Assembly: GCF_013009345.1 (NCBI RefSeq)
Contig: NZ_JABELE010000015.1
Coordinates: 31,635-95,634 of the forward strand
Length of the DNA stretch: 64,000 bases
Source: Acinetobacter geminorum
GTDB taxonomy: Bacteria; Pseudomonadota; Gammaproteobacteria; Pseudomonadales; Moraxellaceae
Reading direction: 5' to 3'
A program made the position numbers and the translations under genes. Each line of letters begins with the position of its first letter. Position 1 is the stretch's first letter. Below are positions 1 to 8,944 of this stretch, piece after piece. The notes below the pieces were generated by a model, which saw nothing but the letters and a program-made list of their open reading frames with translations, ran no database searches and had not been told where the DNA came from.

Positions 1-616
1 ATAAACGCTGTTGCTGACCACCTGATAAGCCTGTACCCGGCTGGTTCAAACGGTCCTTAACCTCGTCCCACAAACCAGCTTTACGTAAGCTGTTTTCAAC
101 AATTTCCTCTAGATCGTACTTATCACGTGCTAAACCATGAAGTTTTGGGCCATAAGCCACGTTGTCAAAAATAGATTTAGGGAATGGGTTTGGCTTTTGG
201 AACACCATACCAACCTGAGCACGCAACAATACAACGTCTAGATTTGGGTCATAAATATTGTGATTATCGAGTGTAATTTTACCTGTTACACGGCAACCAT
301 CAATGGTGTCATTCATACGGTTTAAAGTACGAAGAAAGGTCGATTTACCACAACCTGATGGGCCAATAAACGCGATCACTTCGTTTTGGTAAATATCTAG
401 ATCAATACCTTTAATGGCTTCAAAATCACCATAATAAACATGGGCATCTTGTGCACTAATCTTGATTTCAGTTGAGTTCTGCTTTTTTGAAGCGTGTGGT
501 TCAAAATGCGAAACATACGAAGTGCCATGATTCAGCGGTTTATCTGTAAATTGCGATTGTTCAGTATTCACTAACTTATCCTTTTCTAAGGAATTCGTAA
601 TATCAATAGTATTCAT
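1..616 (-). CDS. pstB: Phosphate ABC transporter ATP-binding protein PstB (partial, C-terminus beyond window)
   Basis: This is the ATPase that powers high-affinity phosphate import through PstC/PstA at the inner membrane. Translating the minus strand from the ATG at 616 gives about 205 residues: a roughly 50-residue polar N-terminal extension, then a typical ABC domain with Walker A GPSGCGKST, the Q-loop MVFQKPNPFP, and the ABC signature LSGGQQQRL right at the window edge. Walker B and the H-loop must lie beyond position 1. It starts 13 bp after the pstA stop, so it is the last visible gene of a pstSCAB operon. The N-terminal extension is longer than in E. coli PstB, and a later start cannot be excluded. 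The family call is secure; only completeness is unknown. Confidence 0.97.
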   Translation of the reverse strand, partial: MNTIDITNSLEKDKLVNTEQSQFTDKPLNHGTSYVSHFEPHASKKQNSTEIKISAQDAHVYYGDFEAIKGIDLDIYQNEVIAFIGPSGCGKSTFLRTLNRMNDTIDGCRVTGKITLDNHNIYDPNLDVVLLRAQVGMVFQKPNPFPKSIFDNVAYGPKLHGLARDKYDLEEIVENSLRKAGLWDEVKDRLNQPGTGLSGGQQQRL

Positions 617-629
617 GATTTATCCTCTA

Positions 630-2027
630 TTACCAACGCACTTCGAACTTTTTACGTAACCAAATTGCAAGACTGTTTAAACCAATCATTAATGCAAGTA
701 GTACGATAATCGCAGCGGCAGTACGGCCTTCGAAGAAGTTACGCAACTCATTACCTTGCCATAAGTAAACTTGGACAGGTAAAGCAGTGGCTTGATCAAA
801 TGGTGTTGTTGGAATACTTGCAACGAATGCACTCATCCCGATTAAAAGTAAAGGTGCTGTTTCACCAAGTGCATGGGCAACACCAATAATTGCACCTGTC
901 ATAATGCCCGGTAATGCCAACGGTAAAACATGGTGGAAAATCGTTTGGAACTTAGAAGCTCCCAAACCAAGTGCAGCTTGTCGAATAGAAGGCGGCACAG
1001 CTTTTAATGAAGCACGCGTGGTAATGATGACAGTTGGTAGTGTCATTAAGCTTAAAACCAATCCACCCACTAGCGGAGCTGATAAAGGTAAATGCATCCA
1101 ACCAATGAAAATTGCTGCGCCGAGTAAACCAAATACAATTGAAGGAACAGCAGCAAGGTTATTGATGTTAACTTCAATAATGTCTGTAAGAACATTTTTT
1201 GGAGCAAACTCTTCGAGATAGATTGCGCTGGCAACACCAATTGGGATCGCAATGATGATCACGATGAGCATCATGAACAATGAACCCATGAATGCACCTG
1301 CAAGACCACTAATTGCCGGAGAACTACGAGAGTCAGGATTCTTAAATAAAGTCGTATTAAAGGTACTTTCAAGAACACCTTTTGCTTTTAACTCATCGGC
1401 AAGCTTACGCACTTCTGGATCAAGTTGTTGCTGATCATCTGGTAATGAACGATCAATATTACCTTTTAACCAAACATCGACCTTCGCATCACCTAAGAAG
1501 GTAATATTTTCTTTTTTACCGATTAATGATGGATCTGCAAAGACCATATCACGCAGGCGATAAGCTTCCGAGCTTGCATATAAGCTGCTCAGGTAGTCAC
1601 GTTGTGAGGCAAGTGCAGGATCTTTAGCAATCATTCCATTTACAATGATGCCATCCCAATCCACCATACCCATTTTAGTTTGCCAATCAACATAACGTTC
1701 TTGGTAATGCGCAGGTGTTTCACCTTGAGTACGTACAGGCACTGGACCTGCATCAATTACTTTAGGATCAAAGTAAATTGGAACATTCATACTAGTTTGC
1801 CAAAAAGCAGGTAAACCTTTTGCCAAAATACTACCGAACAAGAGAGCAACGAATGCAAGACCAATAACGACTGCCGATAAACCCGCAAAACGGAAAGCTT
1901 TTTCTTTGCGATGACGTTTAGCCAAAGATTTTTCAATAACCTGTTTACGTCGTTCACGTGTTTCAGCAGCAGCTTTCGGATCAAATACGTTCTGATCCAT
2001 AGGAGATGATGTATTTGATGTACTCAT
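630..2027 (-). CDS. pstA: Phosphate ABC transporter permease PstA
   Basis: This is one of the two membrane subunits of the Pst phosphate importer. At 465 residues it is much longer than E. coli PstA (about 296). The extra length is an N-terminal cytoplasmic region rich in K/R, a first membrane helix near residues 47-70, and a periplasmic insertion of about 150 residues before the transport core. The core from about residue 240 carries the permease coupling loop ALGLGASKFQTIFHHVLP and the segment THALGETAPLLLIG-like (here AHALGETAPLLLIG). The ATG overlaps the pstC stop by 4 bp (ATGA), indicating translational coupling. The long form agrees with the PstA/PstC type I expect in gammaproteobacteria such as Pseudomonas and Acinetobacter. 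Confidence 0.96.
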   Translation of the reverse strand: MSTSNTSSPMDQNVFDPKAAAETRERRKQVIEKSLAKRHRKEKAFRFAGLSAVVIGLAFVALLFGSILAKGLPAFWQTSMNVPIYFDPKVIDAGPVPVRTQGETPAHYQERYVDWQTKMGMVDWDGIIVNGMIAKDPALASQRDYLSSLYASSEAYRLRDMVFADPSLIGKKENITFLGDAKVDVWLKGNIDRSLPDDQQQLDPEVRKLADELKAKGVLESTFNTTLFKNPDSRSSPAISGLAGAFMGSLFMMLIVIIIAIPIGVASAIYLEEFAPKNVLTDIIEVNINNLAAVPSIVFGLLGAAIFIGWMHLPLSAPLVGGLVLSLMTLPTVIITTRASLKAVPPSIRQAALGLGASKFQTIFHHVLPLALPGIMTGAIIGVAHALGETAPLLLIGMSAFVASIPTTPFDQATALPVQVYLWQGNELRNFFEGRTAAAIIVLLALMIGLNSLAIWLRKKFEVRW

Positions 2028-3403
2028 TCGTATTGCTCACGGTATTTACGCACAATGTACAGTGCTACAATATTTAATCCCAAGGTAATAACAAATAGTG
2101 TTAAACCTAGTGCGAATGCAACCAATGCTTGCGGACTTGAGAAGTCTGTATCTCCAGTCAACTGTTTTACAATAGTGACTGTCACTGTCGAAACAGCTTC
2201 AAATGGATTTGCGTGTAAAAGTGGACTGTTCCCTGCTGCTAAAACCACAATCATGGTTTCCCCAACCGCACGAGAGACTGCCAATAAGAAAGCACCTGTA
2301 ATACCCGGTAAAGCTGCTGGCAATACGACTTGACGAATTGTTTCAGACTTAGTCGCACCCAGTCCTAAAGAACCGTCACGTAGTGCACGCGGGACTTGAG
2401 TAATAATGTCATCAGACAAAGATGACACAAACGGGATAATCATAATTCCCATTACAAAGCCAGCAGTTAAAGCACTCGTCGCATTAATTTCTAAGCCAAT
2501 ATAAGCACCCGCAGCTTTAAAGAATGGTCCAATAATCATCATGGCAAATACACCATAAACAATTGTTGGAATACCAGCTAAGACCTCAATTGTCGGTTTT
2601 GCCCATGAGCGGAACCATGGTGAAGCATATTCAGCTAAATAAATTGCGATCATTAATCCAACTGGTACAGCAACGAGTAGAGCGATACCACTGACCATGA
2701 GCGTGCCCCATAGCAATGGTAATAAACCATAACTACCTTCAGCATTGCCAGAAGTACTAAAGCCTGGGTTCCATTCTGTGCCAAAGAAAAAGTCCATTGG
2801 ACTTACAAAACGGAAGAAGTGCATTGCTTCGCCAAACATCGACATTACGATACCGATGGTGGTTAAAATCGCAACACCAGAACATAAAATCAAAGCAACG
2901 TTAATGGCACGTTCAACTTGGTTACGAGCACGATATTGTTGGCTGATTTTTTTCTTTGCCCAAACCAAACCTAATAAAGCAGCACAAATTACAACAGCAA
3001 ATTTGGCAAAAGAGCCAATCGTTTGAAATTTGGAAAACTGTTGAGCAGCTGCTAATTCGTAAGCTGCTGGTTTATCACTCACCCCAAAGCCTGAAGCAAT
3101 TGATTGAACACGATCAACTAATACACTTCTACCCGCTTCATCCAGAGAAGCACTTACAGACGCCGGAATATTATTAAAAATAATATGATTTAAAATACTT
3201 GGTTCAACCAAGTTCCAAATGATCAAAATTAAAAAAGCAGGGATACCGCACCAAAGACCAACCAGTGCGCCATAATAACCAGGACGAGAATGTAACGTCG
3301 CCGAGTTGCTTCCCTTACCTGCTATGTTACGGCTCTTTCTCAGCCCAAGTTGATATGCAATTGCCACGAGGGCTAACAACACACCGATAAGTAGCAGATT
3401 CAT
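2024..3403 (-). CDS. pstC: Phosphate ABC transporter permease PstC
   Basis: This is the second membrane subunit of the Pst importer, 459 residues against about 319 in E. coli. An N-terminal anchor (residues 1-20) is followed by another helix near 45-65, a polar region, then the core permease domain from about residue 180. The coupling motif LGLGATKSETIRQVVLPAA and the segment SRAVGETMIVVLAAG are typical of PstC. It lies about 100 bp downstream of pstS, beyond a hairpin that looks like a partial terminator, and overlaps pstA by 4 bp. Confidence 0.96.
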   Translation of the reverse strand: MNLLLIGVLLALVAIAYQLGLRKSRNIAGKGSNSATLHSRPGYYGALVGLWCGIPAFLILIIWNLVEPSILNHIIFNNIPASVSASLDEAGRSVLVDRVQSIASGFGVSDKPAAYELAAAQQFSKFQTIGSFAKFAVVICAALLGLVWAKKKISQQYRARNQVERAINVALILCSGVAILTTIGIVMSMFGEAMHFFRFVSPMDFFFGTEWNPGFSTSGNAEGSYGLLPLLWGTLMVSGIALLVAVPVGLMIAIYLAEYASPWFRSWAKPTIEVLAGIPTIVYGVFAMMIIGPFFKAAGAYIGLEINATSALTAGFVMGIMIIPFVSSLSDDIITQVPRALRDGSLGLGATKSETIRQVVLPAALPGITGAFLLAVSRAVGETMIVVLAAGNSPLLHANPFEAVSTVTVTIVKQLTGDTDFSSPQALVAFALGLTLFVITLGLNIVALYIVRKYREQYE

Positions 3404-3457
3404 GTACTCTCCACTGTTTTCTCAATTGTCATAATTTGGAAAAACAAGTTAGACAAA

Positions 3458-3489
3458 AAGGCTGATGAACTCTTAAGATCACCAGCCTT
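3458..3489 (-). terminator. Intra-operon terminator/attenuator between pstS and pstC
   Basis: On the minus strand an 11-bp stem (AAGGCTGGTGA with TCATCAGCCTT, one G-U pair) and a 10-nt loop are followed by TTTTTGTC. It lies in the 99-bp pstS-pstC gap. Partial read-through here would give the excess of binding protein over permease that is common in binding-protein-dependent transporters; that role is inferred. Confidence 0.7.
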
Positions 3490-3502
3490 CATTCAAACTA
3501 AC

Positions 3503-4534
3503 TTATTTAACAGTTTTACCTGCTTTAAAGTCAGCCAAAACTTTTGCACGTTCAGCATCAGACATCGCGATTAAACCATCACGCTCAGCTTTAGAACCTT
3601 TACCAGTTGCTTTCTTGCTTACGAAATATTCTACAAATTGCGGTAAGCCTTTAACTGATTTTAAGTGTTCGCCTTTCACGTAGAAGTACAATGGACGCGA
3701 TACAGGGTATGTACCATTCAATACTGTCTTCTCAGATGGAACAACGTTGTTTACTGTTGCTACACGTAACTTGTCACGGTTCATGTCATAGAAACTTAAA
3801 CCAAACACACCTACTGCACTTGGAGAAGTTTTTAAGCGTGCTAATGTTTCTGTATAGTCACCAGCGATTTCAATTACACGGCCATCTTTACGGAAAGTAG
3901 AACATGCTTTCTTCTGAGCATCTTTATCTAAGCTCTTGAAGTATTCATATGCTTCACAACCAGCTTCAACCATTTTCTCTTGGAAAACTTCACGAGTACC
4001 GTGGTTAGATGCAGGAATTACAAGAGTAATCGGTTCATTTGGAAGTGTTTTATCGATTTGATTCCAGTTTGTATATGGGTTTGGAACCAATTTACCTTTT
4101 GAAGGTAACTGTGCAGCTAAAGCAGCAAACACGTGGTAAGGTTTTAATTTATAAGCCGCTTTGTTTGAGTTAGACGCGAATACAATACCATCGTAACCAA
4201 TTTTGATTTCTTGAATTTGTTTTACACCAGCTTTGTTACAAGCTTGAATCTCAGTACTCTTAATTTTACGAGAAGAGTTCGCAACGTCGATTGTGTTATC
4301 GCCAACACCTTGACAGAATTGTTTCAAACCAGCAGAAGAACCGCCAGAACCCACTACAGGAGTTTTAAATTGAGGGAAAGTATTACCAAACTCTTCAGCT
4401 ACAACGCTGGCAAACGGTAATACAGTTGAAGAACCAGCAATTTGAATCGTATCACGAGCTGCATTTGCAGTCGTTGTTACAGCTGCCCCAGTTACTGCTA
4501 ACGCAATTGCGATTTGACGTGGATTTAAGCGCAT
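3503..4534 (-). CDS. pstS: Periplasmic phosphate-binding protein PstS
   Basis: This is the substrate-binding subunit of the Pst system. The N-terminus MRLNPRQIAIALAVTGAAV ends in a signal peptide cleaved near TTANA-A. The mature protein contains the phosphate-binding segments IAGSSTVLPFA and GSGGSSAGLKQF. I prefer the ATG at 4534 (343 residues): a GAGAG ribosome-binding site lies 6 nt upstream, and a basic n-region then starts the signal peptide directly. An in-frame ATG five codons earlier (4549) is the longer alternative. The gene is first in the pst operon and is preceded by a Pho box. Confidence 0.95.
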   Translation of the reverse strand: MRLNPRQIAIALAVTGAAVTTTANAARDTIQIAGSSTVLPFASVVAEEFGNTFPQFKTPVVGSGGSSAGLKQFCQGVGDNTIDVANSSRKIKSTEIQACNKAGVKQIQEIKIGYDGIVFASNSNKAAYKLKPYHVFAALAAQLPSKGKLVPNPYTNWNQIDKTLPNEPITLVIPASNHGTREVFQEKMVEAGCEAYEYFKSLDKDAQKKACSTFRKDGRVIEIAGDYTETLARLKTSPSAVGVFGLSFYDMNRDKLRVATVNNVVPSEKTVLNGTYPVSRPLYFYVKGEHLKSVKGLPQFVEYFVSKKATGKGSKAERDGLIAMSDAERAKVLADFKAGKTVK

Positions 4535-4624
4535 TCTATTCTCTCTCATTAATGCAATAGGTTGTACGTCACTTTTTGTTGAGTGCTTGTACGCTCTTCG
4601 ATAGCTGCATTGTGAATAGAAAAT

Positions 4625-4642
4625 ATGACAATTAAGTTACAG
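4625..4642 (-). promoter_or_regulatory. Candidate Pho box (PhoB site) upstream of pstS
   Basis: On the minus strand CTGTAAC-TTAA-TTGTCAT shows two 7-bp direct repeats with a 4-bp spacer. Against the PhoB consensus CTGTCAT the units match 5/7 and 6/7. It sits about 90 bp upstream of the pstS start, where it could replace a -35 element. Confidence 0.7.
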
Positions 4643-4959
4643 TATGATGACGCTTTAATGATTTCAATATTGTTAATTGTCACATTATTATTTTTTGACT
4701 ACTATCAACTATTTAATTTAATCGTAGTAGGCATTTTACCTTGCATATTAGTCTGTATTATTACACTCATTAAAAATATAAGTTTTTTGTATTTATAAAA
4801 TATAAAAAACAAAGATGTTATAAACGTATTAAAAAACGATAATTTAGTTATTTTAAGTTTGATGATTAAAATAATTTTTGTTTATGGAAATGGTTATTAA
4901 AATATTTCTAAAAATAATAATTTCTTTGTAACATGAAAATAATATGACAAAAGATAAAG

Positions 4960-4985
4960 GGTTACCTGCCTTATGTCAGGTAACC
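4960..4985 (-). terminator. Terminator of the amino acid permease
   Basis: A perfect 9-bp stem GGTTACCTG/CAGGTAACC with an 8-nt loop is followed on the minus strand by TTTATCTTTTG. It lies 26 bp beyond the permease stop. Confidence 0.75.
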
Positions 4986-5010
4986 GCAATATGATTGTCA
5001 ATTTAAGCGA

Positions 5011-6390
5011 TCAACTCGATTGTACTTCTGGCATCGCAACCATTTTTTTACGATATTTTAATAAATACGTAAGCGCTAAAACAGCCAGCCAAATTGGACC
5101 TAAAATCACGGCAAGTCTCATATCTGGTGTCATTGCCATAATAATAAGAATAAAACATACAAAGCTAATGGTTAAATAGTTACTCCATGGGCTAAGGATG
5201 CTTTGAAATTTGGTTTGACGCTTTTGCAATTTCATTGCTTTAGAAAATTTCAAATGAGTCACTGAAATCATAAGCCAGTTAATAACAAGCGCAGCCACCA
5301 CAAGCATCATAAAGAGCTGAAAAGCTTGACCAGGAATCAGATAGTTCACAACTACACATATTGCAGTGATAGATGCAGAAACAACTGCTGCTGGAACCGG
5401 AATACCACGACTGTTTACTTTTTTCAAAATTGCAGGAGCATTACCCTGCTCTGCCAAACCATGCAACATACGACTATTACAATAGATACAGCTGTTATAA
5501 ACTGAAATAGCAGCAATCAAGACCACAAAGTTTAAGACGTTCGCAACACCGTTACTATTGAGTGACTGGAAAATCATAACAAATGGACTGCCGCCTTCTG
5601 CCACCATATTCCATGGATAAAGACATAAAAGAATACCGATTGCACCGATATAAAAAATCAGAATACGGTACACAATCTGATTTACTGCTTTAGGAATAGT
5701 CGTTTCAGGTTTCTTCGTTTCAGCCGCAGCAATACCAATTAGTTCCAAGCCACCAAATGCAAACATAATGACAGCCAAAGCCATGACAAAACCGTGAATC
5801 CCGTGCGGGAAGAAACCACCATGTTGCCATAAATTTGCAATACCTGCTTGTGGGCCTGCTGAGCCTGAAAGTAAAAGATAAGCACCGAAACCAATCATGC
5901 TTAAAATGGCAACAATTTTAATGCATGAAAATAAGAACTCGGACTCCCCAAAAAAGCGGACATTTACCAAGTTAATGCCATTAATTAAAATAAAGAAAAA
6001 TAAAGCAGTCAGCCATGTCGGAATTTCAGGCCACCAAAACTGTATAAATGTCCCAATTGCACTCAATTCAGCCATGCTGACGAGTACGTACAATACCCAA
6101 TAGTTCCAGCCAGACATAAAACCAGCCATTTTGCCCCAATACTTATTCGCAAAATAACTAAAAGAACCACTGACCGGCTCTTCAACAACCATTTCACCTA
6201 AATGACGCATAATTAAAAAGGCAATAATTCCAGCAATTGCATATCCTAATAAAATTGAAGGACCAGCCAGTTTAATTGTTTGGGAAAGACCTAAGAATAA
6301 CCCTGTACCAATCGCCCCTCCGAGTGCGATGAGTTGAATATGCCGATTGGATAAGCCTTGTTTTAACTCGTGCTTATTGTTTGCATCCAT
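5011..6390 (-). CDS. Aromatic amino acid permease, APC family (AroP/PheP-like)
   Basis: This is a 12-helix inner-membrane amino acid:proton symporter of 459 residues. The N-terminal GLSNRHIQLIALGGAIGTGL and the segment LGEMVVEEPVSGSFSYFA are near-identical in style to E. coli PheP and AroP, so phenylalanine, tyrosine or tryptophan are the likely substrates. Conserved helix 1 GGAIGTG and the FAFGGLELIGIAAAE segment are present. It lies 141 bp downstream of the keto-acid decarboxylase on the same strand, which supports a role in importing the amino acid whose keto acid that enzyme uses. The exact substrate cannot be read from sequence. Confidence 0.9.
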   Translation of the reverse strand: MDANNKHELKQGLSNRHIQLIALGGAIGTGLFLGLSQTIKLAGPSILLGYAIAGIIAFLIMRHLGEMVVEEPVSGSFSYFANKYWGKMAGFMSGWNYWVLYVLVSMAELSAIGTFIQFWWPEIPTWLTALFFFILINGINLVNVRFFGESEFLFSCIKIVAILSMIGFGAYLLLSGSAGPQAGIANLWQHGGFFPHGIHGFVMALAVIMFAFGGLELIGIAAAETKKPETTIPKAVNQIVYRILIFYIGAIGILLCLYPWNMVAEGGSPFVMIFQSLNSNGVANVLNFVVLIAAISVYNSCIYCNSRMLHGLAEQGNAPAILKKVNSRGIPVPAAVVSASITAICVVVNYLIPGQAFQLFMMLVVAALVINWLMISVTHLKFSKAMKLQKRQTKFQSILSPWSNYLTISFVCFILIIMAMTPDMRLAVILGPIWLAVLALTYLLKYRKKMVAMPEVQSS

Positions 6391-6444
6391 AACATTATCT
6401 CCAATGTTGGTGTCACTTCCTGTACACCTTTATTCAGCACCACA

Positions 6445-6471
6445 TCCGAAGATCAGGAACCGATCTTCGGA
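6445..6471. repeat. Perfect 10-bp inverted repeat between decarboxylase and permease genes
   Basis: TCCGAAGATC and GATCTTCGGA are separated by 7 nt. No U-tract follows on either strand, so it is not a canonical terminator. It could be an mRNA-stabilising hairpin or an operator between ipdC and the permease. Confidence 0.6.
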
Positions 6472-6531
6472 CATAAATTTGCTGTAATGTGAGTCCATTT
6501 AATTTTTGAGAAGACTTGTCCTGTCTTCTAT

Positions 6532-8253
6532 TTAAAAAGAGATTGCATCCTTACATTTAATCGGTTGGGAACGCTCCTTTAAAATTTCGTAACCGCGATC
6601 ACCGTAGTCAAAACGAGCAATCACAGAAGCAAATTTTTTCAAACTTACCGGCGCATCCATTGCTGGTAGTTTCAATTCAATAAAGGTTAATTGATCATTT
6701 TGCTGAACATTGTCTAAAACGCTCTTCAACTGGCCAGCAGTTTCAACCACATAAGTTGTATGGCCTTTTTTACCGTTAAATACCGCTGGAATTTCAGTGT
6801 ATTTCCAGTTTTGCACGTCGTTATAAGCAGCGTTTTCACCCATAATTAAACGTTCAATGGTGTAGCCGCCATTGTTCAGCAAGAAAATGATTGGTTTTAA
6901 ACCGTGACGGATAATTGTAGAAAGCTCTTGTACCGTAAGCTGGAATGAACCATCACCAATAAACAGAATTTGACGACGTTCAGGAGCAGCCAACAAACTA
7001 CCAAGCAAAGCCGGTAAGGTGTAACCAATAGAACCCCAAAGCGGCTGTGCAATATATTTGGCTGTGGCAGGAAGTTTGATACCTGACAATGCAGAGTTTG
7101 ATGTTCCTACCTCACCAATAATCACATCATCTTCTTTTAAGAACCCTGAAATGTAATTCCAAAGCACATCTTGACTTAGCTTTTGCTGAGCTGGAGCTTC
7201 AATTACTTTCTGTGGTTGTTTTTCAAGAAGAGGTATTGTCGATTTACGTGGCGCAACTTTTTTATTTAGCTCGACAAGTAATTGTCCTATTTCAATACCC
7301 GGAAAATCCTGACCAAAAATATTTAAGCCATAAGATTTAATTTCAATGTAGTTCTTAGTCTCAATTTGATGAGTAAATACAGCTGAGCCTACATCGGTAA
7401 AGCGTGCGCCAACACCAATTAAACAATCAGATTGTTCAATGATATTTTTTACATGCGGTTGGCTTGCCCCACCCACATAAGTTCCAATGTAACGAGGTGA
7501 GCCTTCATCCATAATATTTTTTGCAGTATTCATGCCTGCAAATGGAATTGAGCATTTTTGAGACAAATCATTTAAAAGTGACGTTACACAAAAAACTGAA
7601 GCTTCATTATCAATAAGAAGAGCTGGGCTTTGAGCATTCTCAATAATGTCACAAAGTTTGCTCACCACAGTTTGTAATAATTCAGGTTCAACAGCTGGGT
7701 AGCTTAAGTCAAGCGGACGCTCAGATACTTCAATCTTAACGTGAGTAATATCGCCTGATAGTTGAATGTGCACAGGACGGCGTTCAAGGAAACACTGACG
7801 TAATACACGGTCAATTTCAGAAGCTGCATTTGCTGGAGTTAAACGTGTTTGGGCAACTGTGAACTCTTTCATACAGTTCATAATATTGTCGTAGTTACCA
7901 TCGACAAGCGTGTGATGTATTAGTGTGCCCTTTTGAACCGCATGTAAAGGCGGAATACCTGAGATATGAATAAGAGGTACATTTTCTGCATAGGCACCTG
8001 CAATACCATTAATCGCACTTAAGTCACCTACACCATAAGTGGTTGCCAAGGCAGAAAAACCGTTAATTCGTGCATAACCGTCTGCTGCATAGGCAGCATT
8101 TAATTCATTACAATTTCCAATAAATTCGAGTTGTGGGTCTGCTTCAACTTGTTCTAGATATGAGAGGTTAAAATCACCAGGTACACCAAAAAGATGTTGG
8201 ATACCCATTTGTTTTAAACGAAGATTTAAAAAGTCACCGATTTCTATGAACAT
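6532..8253 (-). CDS. ipdC: Indolepyruvate/phenylpyruvate decarboxylase (ThDP-dependent)
   Basis: This 573-residue cytoplasmic enzyme would decarboxylate an aromatic 2-keto acid (indole-3-pyruvate or phenylpyruvate) to the aldehyde, the second step of an Ehrlich-type pathway. The N-terminal domain has the cofactor-activating Glu in GNCNELNAAYAADGYAR and the decarboxylase HH pair in LIHHTLVDG, which separates this branch from acetolactate synthases. The C-terminal ThDP-Mg motif is GDGSFQLTVQEL with NNGGYT downstream. Length fits the IpdC/PDC family. It is divergent from an Lrp-type regulator and precedes an aromatic amino acid permease. Whether indolepyruvate or phenylpyruvate is preferred is not decidable here. 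Confidence 0.88.
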   Translation of the reverse strand: MFIEIGDFLNLRLKQMGIQHLFGVPGDFNLSYLEQVEADPQLEFIGNCNELNAAYAADGYARINGFSALATTYGVGDLSAINGIAGAYAENVPLIHISGIPPLHAVQKGTLIHHTLVDGNYDNIMNCMKEFTVAQTRLTPANAASEIDRVLRQCFLERRPVHIQLSGDITHVKIEVSERPLDLSYPAVEPELLQTVVSKLCDIIENAQSPALLIDNEASVFCVTSLLNDLSQKCSIPFAGMNTAKNIMDEGSPRYIGTYVGGASQPHVKNIIEQSDCLIGVGARFTDVGSAVFTHQIETKNYIEIKSYGLNIFGQDFPGIEIGQLLVELNKKVAPRKSTIPLLEKQPQKVIEAPAQQKLSQDVLWNYISGFLKEDDVIIGEVGTSNSALSGIKLPATAKYIAQPLWGSIGYTLPALLGSLLAAPERRQILFIGDGSFQLTVQELSTIIRHGLKPIIFLLNNGGYTIERLIMGENAAYNDVQNWKYTEIPAVFNGKKGHTTYVVETAGQLKSVLDNVQQNDQLTFIELKLPAMDAPVSLKKFASVIARFDYGDRGYEILKERSQPIKCKDAISF

Positions 8254-8323
8254 TGCTCTATATCCTTTGAGACCAATTTTTATTCCATAGAAAAATAATA
8301 TTTCATCTATCTTTTAGATTTCG

Positions 8324-8340
8324 TGCATAATGAAAACGCA
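8324..8340. promoter_or_regulatory. Candidate Lrp-type operator, site 1 (imperfect)
   Basis: TGCAT-7-ACGCA has the same 5-7-5 geometry as the site at 8352 with one arm mismatch. It lies in the ipdC/lrp divergent promoter. On its own it would be weak. Confidence 0.4.
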
Positions 8341-8351
8341 TTTTAATAAAA

Positions 8352-8368
8352 ATACATGATTTGTGTAT
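8352..8368. promoter_or_regulatory. Candidate Lrp-type operator, site 2
   Basis: ATACA-TGATTTG-TGTAT is a perfect 5-bp inverted repeat with a 7-bp centre. It ends 19 bp before the regulator start, a position suited to autorepression. It matches the site at 10554-10570 at 15 of 17 positions, including the whole centre. Confidence 0.6.
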
Positions 8369-8387
8369 CATAAAAGGATTTTATGCA

Positions 8388-8873
8388 ATGGATAAGTTCG
8401 ACTGGCAAATCATTCAGGCACTACAAAAGAATGGACGGCTCACCAATCAGGAAATAGGCGATTTAATTGGCTTATCTGCTTCCCAATGTTCTAGAAGAAG
8501 ACAGCTACTCGAGCAAAAAGGAATAATTCTAGGCTACACGGCACGCATCCAGCAACAGGCGCTAGGACTCGAAGTTACAGCGATGATACATATTAATCTA
8601 AGAACACACGAGGCAAAATCACAGCAGGCTTTTCAAGAGCTCATTGAAGCTGAAGACAACATTCAGGATGCATTTTCAATTAGTGGTGATGCAGATTTTA
8701 TTTTAAAAGTCGTTGCTGAAAATTTAGAACAGCTTTCTCAATTTGTGACTGAAAGATTGCTTTCTTATAATTTTATTGGCCACATAAAGTCTTACATTGT
8801 TCTTAAAAAAATTAAAGAACAGAATCATTTTTTGATCAAACCTAAAAGCATGAGCTATCATCACTCCCAATAA
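8388..8873 (+). CDS. Lrp/AsnC family transcriptional regulator
   Basis: This is a 161-residue feast/famine regulator. The N-terminal helix-turn-helix is DWQIIQALQKNGRLTNQEIG followed by LSASQCSRRRQLLEQ. The C-terminal RAM effector domain includes FSISGDADFILKVVAENLEQL. I start it at ATG 8388, with AAAAGGA 9 nt upstream and the usual MDKFDWQI opening; the longer frame adds nine residues of promoter DNA. It is divergent from ipdC and convergent with the aldehyde dehydrogenase, so it is probably the local regulator responding to an aromatic amino acid or keto acid. Confidence 0.92.
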   Translation: MDKFDWQIIQALQKNGRLTNQEIGDLIGLSASQCSRRRQLLEQKGIILGYTARIQQQALGLEVTAMIHINLRTHEAKSQQAFQELIEAEDNIQDAFSISGDADFILKVVAENLEQLSQFVTERLLSYNFIGHIKSYIVLKKIKEQNHFLIKPKSMSYHHSQ

Positions 8874-8910
8874 GTAAACTAAGCATTTCACTCTTAAAAG
8901 TGAAAATAAA

Positions 8911-8933
8911 AAGGCGGATACTAGATCCGCCTT
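8911..8933. terminator. Bidirectional terminator, lrp-like / aldehyde dehydrogenase
   Basis: The stem AAGGCGGAT/ATCCGCCTT has a 5-nt loop and lies between the two convergent genes, 37 bp after the regulator stop, with an A-run on one side and a short T/A-rich side on the other. Confidence 0.8.
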
Positions 8934-8944
8934 AAAATTAATAT

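Larger units (their letters stand above)
4550..5010. other. 461-bp intergenic region: pstS promoter and permease terminator
   Basis: This very AT-rich gap holds the Pho-regulated pstS promoter at its pstS end and a terminator for the amino acid permease near 4960-4985. I see no gene in it. The stretch 4700-4950 is mostly A/T runs without an obvious element. Confidence 0.7.
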
